DNA from: Cladophialophora immunda
Taxonomy: Eukaryota; Ascomycota; Eurotiomycetes; Chaetothyriales; Herpotrichiellaceae
Direction of reading: 5' to 3'
Length of the DNA: 64,000 bases
Assembly: GCF_000835495.1 (NCBI RefSeq)
Contig: NW_015622543.1
Location: 3,894,619 to 3,958,618 of the forward strand
The notes beneath the pieces were generated by a model. The model was not told the origin of the DNA, searched no databases, and saw nothing but the letters and a program-made list of their open reading frames with translations. The position numbers and the translations under genes are program-made. Each line of letters opens with the position of its first letter. Within the stretch, counting starts at the first letter, position 1. Below are positions 59,883 to 64,000 of the stretch, in pieces.

Positions 59883-61919
59883 CTAGCACGCACAGGGAAA
59901 TCCAAGGTTACTATCAAAGAGCCCATACTTCCCTCCAGAAATAACACGATAGAGAAAGAGCAAAATCTTGAGGCTGAAAGATGTGACGCCTTTAAACAGC
60001 CTCTTTCCAACATTCCAGCCCTTTCGTGACCGTCCCCTGACAACTTGAAGCATTTCCACCTCTAAACCCTCAAATCCTTCCAAGATCTGGTCTATCCTCT
60101 CAACCACCTTCGACGATTCGGGGCGTTTCTTTCCGTTGTTTTCAGCTACGATGAGCTGCTCCTGGATGTAGGAAAGAAAGGCACCCTGCTTACTGTTCCA
60201 GAAGTAAACTGAGGCTCGCATCTTCTGCATGGCCTCCAAGACCACAGGATGAACGCCCCTTCTGTCCACCCTCGAAAGTGACGCATCGTCAGAAGTCTCC
60301 TTCCAGAATTTTTCGTTTGGAATTTTGTTGTGGAAGTCTGATAAGCCCGTGCAGCCCCCATGCCACCAGATCAGGAATTCTAGACTGATGCAGCCCATCT
60401 GCCAGATATCGAAGCTTCGACTGCGCACTATGTCTTGGGGGTGTGAATCTTCAAACTCGGGAGCCTCGTAATCTGGAGTTCTCCATACGGTTTTCGTAAA
60501 CTGCTGGTTGACTCTGCGTACGGCGGTTGGATTTTCGTAGACGGTCGCCAAACCAAAATCTGCCACGACGATCTGAAGCCTCGTCCCCAATGGGCTGGTC
60601 CCAGGCTCGGGAAACAGTAGAAGGTTCTCTGGCTTCAAATCTCCGTGCACGCAATCTTTGGCATGAATCTTGGAGATCCCATTGAACACACCTCTGAGTT
60701 GCTCCAAGATCCTGCTTGGGGACATTCTTTGACCTCCATCTTCTCGAAACCAGAGATCCCGAAGGTTGCCAGCTTCAGCCCACGGAAATACAATGAATAT
60801 GTCTCCCGGCAGGCTAAAACTCGTAACAAACTTGATGAGATGGTCATCATCAAGCTCCCTCATGATCTTCAGTACCTCAATTTCCTTTTGGAACATCTCC
60901 AAGATGCCTTCTTTATCGACTTCGTCGTCGACGTCAAAGGTAGACACTTTTAGTGCCACTTTTTGGTTTACTTTGAGGTGCTTTACATGGTTAGCCTGTT
61001 AACTTTAGAAAAGGCCATCATTCTTGACTTACTGGTGTAATATGCATCTCGTGAAACCGCACTTTCGTCACCTTGCTAAAACCCCCGAGCCTTTCTTCCT
61101 GTGTTTCAGCAATTGGCAGGATAGAGCCCCATTCCAACGATTCTGTGTCTCTCCCTAAAATCGGGGAAAGAAACTCCATTGCATGTAAGCGAAGTCATCA
61201 AGGTCTGATTCATCCTTGGTCCACTCTCCTTCGCTGAAGGTCATGGCAGCCATTTGAGCGGGCTCTCGAGCAAGTTCTCACTCTTGGGCGATCTCTGGCT
61301 CTTGCTGTTGGGCGGTCTCTTGCTCCTCATCAGACCATTCAACAACATGTTCAGCCGCTCGAGTCGACTCGGGAGTTTCCAAGTCGCCTGAAATGGCGTA
61401 AAGGTCGTGCTGATGTGTAAGATATCAATTCAACGAAACTATCGTTGAGTGAGGTCTCGACTCGGCACTCGTCTCCGTTACCCGTTTTTGGTTCGCAAAC
61501 AAGACTCTCCGTGCCTGTTTGCTCAGCCGCAAAACGCCAATAGGCAGGTACTTATCGCCAAAACCGTGCTTCTGCATGTTGACGATCCGCGAGGACCAAC
61601 CCAACTTGACCAAGATCAGGAAAGTGAGTCTGGCGTCCTTGACAATGTAGACCACCAATGCATCAGCGGCCTCCTCGTCCCCAACACCCGCGTTCTCCAG
61701 CTCGTACTTGATGATCTTCGGCGTGGCGATCTTATCTAGGCAGTCTTTGGGCAGGTATAGACGTCCATCGTAGGCGATTTTCCGTAGGCAAATGTTGATT
61801 TGCCTCTTGAGCGAAACCTGATAGCCGAGTTCCCTGAAATCTATGCCCCCCGGATAGCAACTTCTCCCCGGATTTAGATAGGACCTATTGGCTTGACCGT
61901 GTGAGTGGAAGTCCTCCAT
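59883..61919 (-). pseudogene. Fungal HET-associated-type protein kinase with one frameshift
   Basis: From ATG 61919 (MEDFHSHGQANRSYLNPGRS) the helical N-terminal region typical of these fungal kinases is readable. Plausible introns 61481-61410 (72 nt), 61281-61234 (48 nt) and 61032-60981 (52 nt) remove in-frame stops and join DLETPESTRAAEHVVEW, FAYMQW and KVNQKVALKVSTFD. Between QW and FLSPILGRD, near 61175, the frame jumps by one base with no possible intron (61176-61173). After that the kinase domain is clear: GGFSKVTKVRFHEMHITP loop, Lys in VALKVST, HGDLKPENLLLF, VVADFGLATVYE, and WRTPDYEAPEFED. The loop is atypical (only two Gly). The C-terminus ends SNLGFPCAC. Either decayed or a one-base sequence error; the rest is intact. 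Confidence 0.65.
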
Positions 61920-63062
61920 GGCAGCGGTCAAGCGTGACCAGCTAGAGTTACGTCGACGAGGCTAGCCGTGACCTTGTGGGAGGTAATGTCGCGAAATTCG
62001 CTTCGGTGAGGAGTAGACCAACCATTGTGGAAAATCAAGAAAAGAAGGCGACGTGGAAACAATCAGGAGGTTGGCGAATGTGTGAATTTATGAGAGCAGG
62101 CTGAGCGTGGGTGGTAAATATTAATAGATAGGTACTCCGTACCTAGATGCATATACGAGGCATTAGTTCGAGGACAAAAGTAACCCCCACCTTTTGACAG
62201 CGCCCATAGCAATCAGTGTTGGTCAACTAAATTGAGTCGGTTAGGCTGTGCTACAGGTTCGCTGCAGAATGCTATGGTTGTCTGAAGAGGCTGGACGCCA
62301 GACCGAGTTCCGACCAGTGAGGACGGGGAGGTGAGAAGATGTGGAGAATGTCACACAAGAAGTGAATTCCCAAGGCTTCGAGATACATAGGACATTTGGA
62401 AGAGTTCCTTGCCTAGCGCGTCCACTTGGCGGCTGACTAGGGTTTTGGTTCACGAAGAACATAGTTGGGATGAGTCGAGGGAGGGTGGATGGGGGCAATA
62501 ATGAAGTCGCAATAGTTAACGCTATTGTACAGATCAATACCTCGTACAGCCTATCTTCGCTGTGATGTACCGCAGGGGTGACGGGGGAGATCCTCACGCT
62601 GCTAGGAGTTCGTCGTCTCTCCGTCCCAGGAAACACAGCATACACCTGCAAGTTTTCTGCACGCTATTCAAAAGCTTTCTTATCCTGTCCCATATAGACG
62701 TGCTCCTGTACCACAAGACGACTCGACTGTGAGCTGTCTTCTGCCAACGTTGGGAGATCGAACCTAGTTGACTTCTCTTCATATGGCAGGGCTTGGAGAG
62801 CAGTGTGATGCATAGCGTCCTCTTCGCTCCGTGATTGAGCAGCCAAGCTATTCGGCGCTCAAGACGTTGAATCTCTCCAGCCATCAATTGATGATAGGAC
62901 GTATCTGGGCTTGGTGAGCGTCAACATCCACACGCCAGTGCCAAGGCAATTGCCATATTGTGTTGGAATCGATAAGGACCGGAGAGGCGAAAGGCATTTT
63001 CCCAAGCGCAGGTCAAGCAGATGTAGCGCATGGCATCAATGATATCTGTCGAGTTGCGTCCT
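61920..63062. other. 1.1 kb intergenic
   Basis: Promoter of the kinase on one side, 3' flank of the mL60 gene on the other. ORFs of 97-136 aa on the minus strand (62241-62887) show no domain or splice continuity. Confidence 0.5.
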
Positions 63063-63505
63063 CTAGAAGCCGGGCGGATTGAGTCTCTGACTGACTCTCG
63101 TCCATTTCGGTAGCTCTAAAACATTCATCAGCAACGGGACGGATTGATATGAGCTTCTTAGAAATACTGTGAATGCCCTTTCTGTATTTCTTTTCCTTGC
63201 GATCAAAAATCGTGTATTTATCCTTTGGCAGCATCTCTTCCTCTCGGGGCATCTCCTGGTACCATCGCTCTACTGCCTTCGCCGTCATTCCGCCATTGTT
63301 TTGTAGCGCTGTGCTGACCGTGTCGACGACTTTGTCGACCATTTTTAACCGCTTTCGTTGACGCGCCTTCTGCATTGACGAGAGACGCCAGGGGATTTTC
63401 CTGTAGGCAAGATTCCATCAGTATTGACGTGCAGTGAGGAGCTCCAATCCCGAGACAGACGCACCATAGAAGGCCTCCGGCCAGAGGAGAAGTCGGCCTG
63501 AACAT
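63063..63505 (-). CDS. MRPL31: Mitochondrial large ribosomal subunit protein mL60 (MRPL31), 108 aa
   Basis: Fungal-specific mitoribosome protein. Three exons, 63505-63465, 63400-63168 and 63115-63063, join PTSPLAGGLLW with KIPWRLSSMQKARQRKRLK, and KKYRKGIH with KLPKWTRVSQRLNPPGF, the conserved ends of the family. Introns 63464-63401 and 63167-63116 are GT..AG. The middle carries MLPKDKYTIFDRKEKKYRKG, a signature stretch, and a slightly longer linker than usual (ERWYQEMPREEE). Missed by single-exon search because the first exon has only 41 nt. Divergent from tafazzin. Confidence 0.93.
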
Positions 63506-63821
63506 AACTACCACAACTCAGAGGAAAGTGGACTGGACTGATCCGGGTATTGCAGGTCGAAAGGTGTGCTGTTGTTCTAGTAGGAGAATAATAATGGGAA
63601 GGTCAGGGCGGTCGGAAATGTTCCCGCAATTCGCGCTCCGCAGCTTCAGAAAAAAACCCGCCGACTGACTGACAGCCAACACCTCCGGCACGACGCAGGC
63701 CTCCAGCAGACATGGATTGATGAGAATAGAAATCTACGGAGCTCCCTGATTTCCTCCTCCCCCTCCCAACACGACTCGATGGACTCCTTCATCGTCGCTC
63801 TTCCCCCGCTCTACAACACCA
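63506..63821. promoter_or_regulatory. Divergent promoter of mL60 and tafazzin
   Basis: 316 bp between start codons on opposite strands; both products are mitochondrial. The plus side ends with a CT-rich stretch (CCTCCTCCCCCTCCC). Confidence 0.55.
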
Positions 63822-64000
63822 ATGCCCTTCCACCGCGATGACCTCAATCTCTACCAAAACCTGGAGTCCCCGAGCTTCTTCTGGCGCGGTGCCTCGTACC
63901 AAACGATTCTCACCGTCGCCACCTTGTCGCGTCTCTTCCTCTACACTCTCAACAAAACCGAGGTCCATGGCCTCCCCCGTTTCCTCGACCTTTTAAAGTC
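63822..64000 (+). CDS. TAZ1: Tafazzin (cardiolipin transacylase), 5' end only
   Basis: The first 59 residues are in the window: MPFHRDDLNLYQNLESPS, then FFWRGASYQTILTVATLSRL and FLYTLNKTEVHGLPRFLDLL. This is the N-terminal membrane-associated helix and the lead-in to the acyltransferase domain of fungal tafazzins (compare the W-R-x-x-S ... L-S-R ... N-x-x-E-V-x-G-L pattern). The HX4D active site lies beyond the window. Family role: remodelling of cardiolipin acyl chains on the inner and outer mitochondrial membranes. Confidence 0.8.
   Translation, partial: MPFHRDDLNLYQNLESPSFFWRGASYQTILTVATLSRLFLYTLNKTEVHGLPRFLDLLK

Overview
The window looks like nuclear DNA of a filamentous ascomycete (Pezizomycotina). 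The genes carry short introns of about 45-95 nt with GTAAGT/GTATGT-type donors. Gene content is typical of these fungi: a Zn2Cys6 regulator, a DUF3433 membrane protein, a GH128 glucanase, a Dal5-type MFS carrier and a HET-associated type kinase. No tRNA, rRNA, CRISPR array or intact transposon was recognised. Exon boundaries were read by hand from splice signals and reading-frame continuity. Where given, they are predictions.

Layout. 1-1421 is the 3' part of an allantoate-permease-like MFS gene. 1.4-13.5 kb is gene-poor, with microsatellites, one small spliced gene (5563-6132), a decayed ORF pair (6323-7010) and a Fungal_trans_2-type regulator (10323-11843) that appears truncated. 13.5-24.1 kb holds an Old Yellow Enzyme gene of extreme GC3, an NDR-family kinase with one in-frame TAG inside the kinase domain, translesion polymerase REV1, and a nucleolar FKBP (FPR3/4 type) with a GC-AG intron.

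25.1-38.1 kb is an accessory block with every gene on the minus strand. It contains a dimethylglycine-oxidase-like flavoprotein (DAO + GCV_T), a Zn2Cys6 regulator, a Rieske non-haem iron oxygenase of the choline/betaine monooxygenase type, and a sarcosine-oxidase-like flavoprotein. Together these could form a complete oxidative N-demethylation route (betaine or similar -> dimethylglycine -> sarcosine -> glycine) with its own regulator. This is the most interesting candidate system here. No reductase partner for the Rieske enzyme was seen.

38.7-64 kb is mainly housekeeping: TAF1 (with an unusual 399-nt last intron), TGS1, RED/IK (divergent from TGS1), GH128, a DUF3433 protein, MGR3, HMCES/SRAP, an LRR-like protein, a degenerate protein kinase, mitoribosomal mL60, and the start of tafazzin (divergent from mL60). 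Several single-base frameshifts or stops sit in accessory genes, while long housekeeping ORFs (TAF1, REV1, DUF3433) are clean. That argues for real gene decay more than general sequence error, although single-base errors cannot be excluded.
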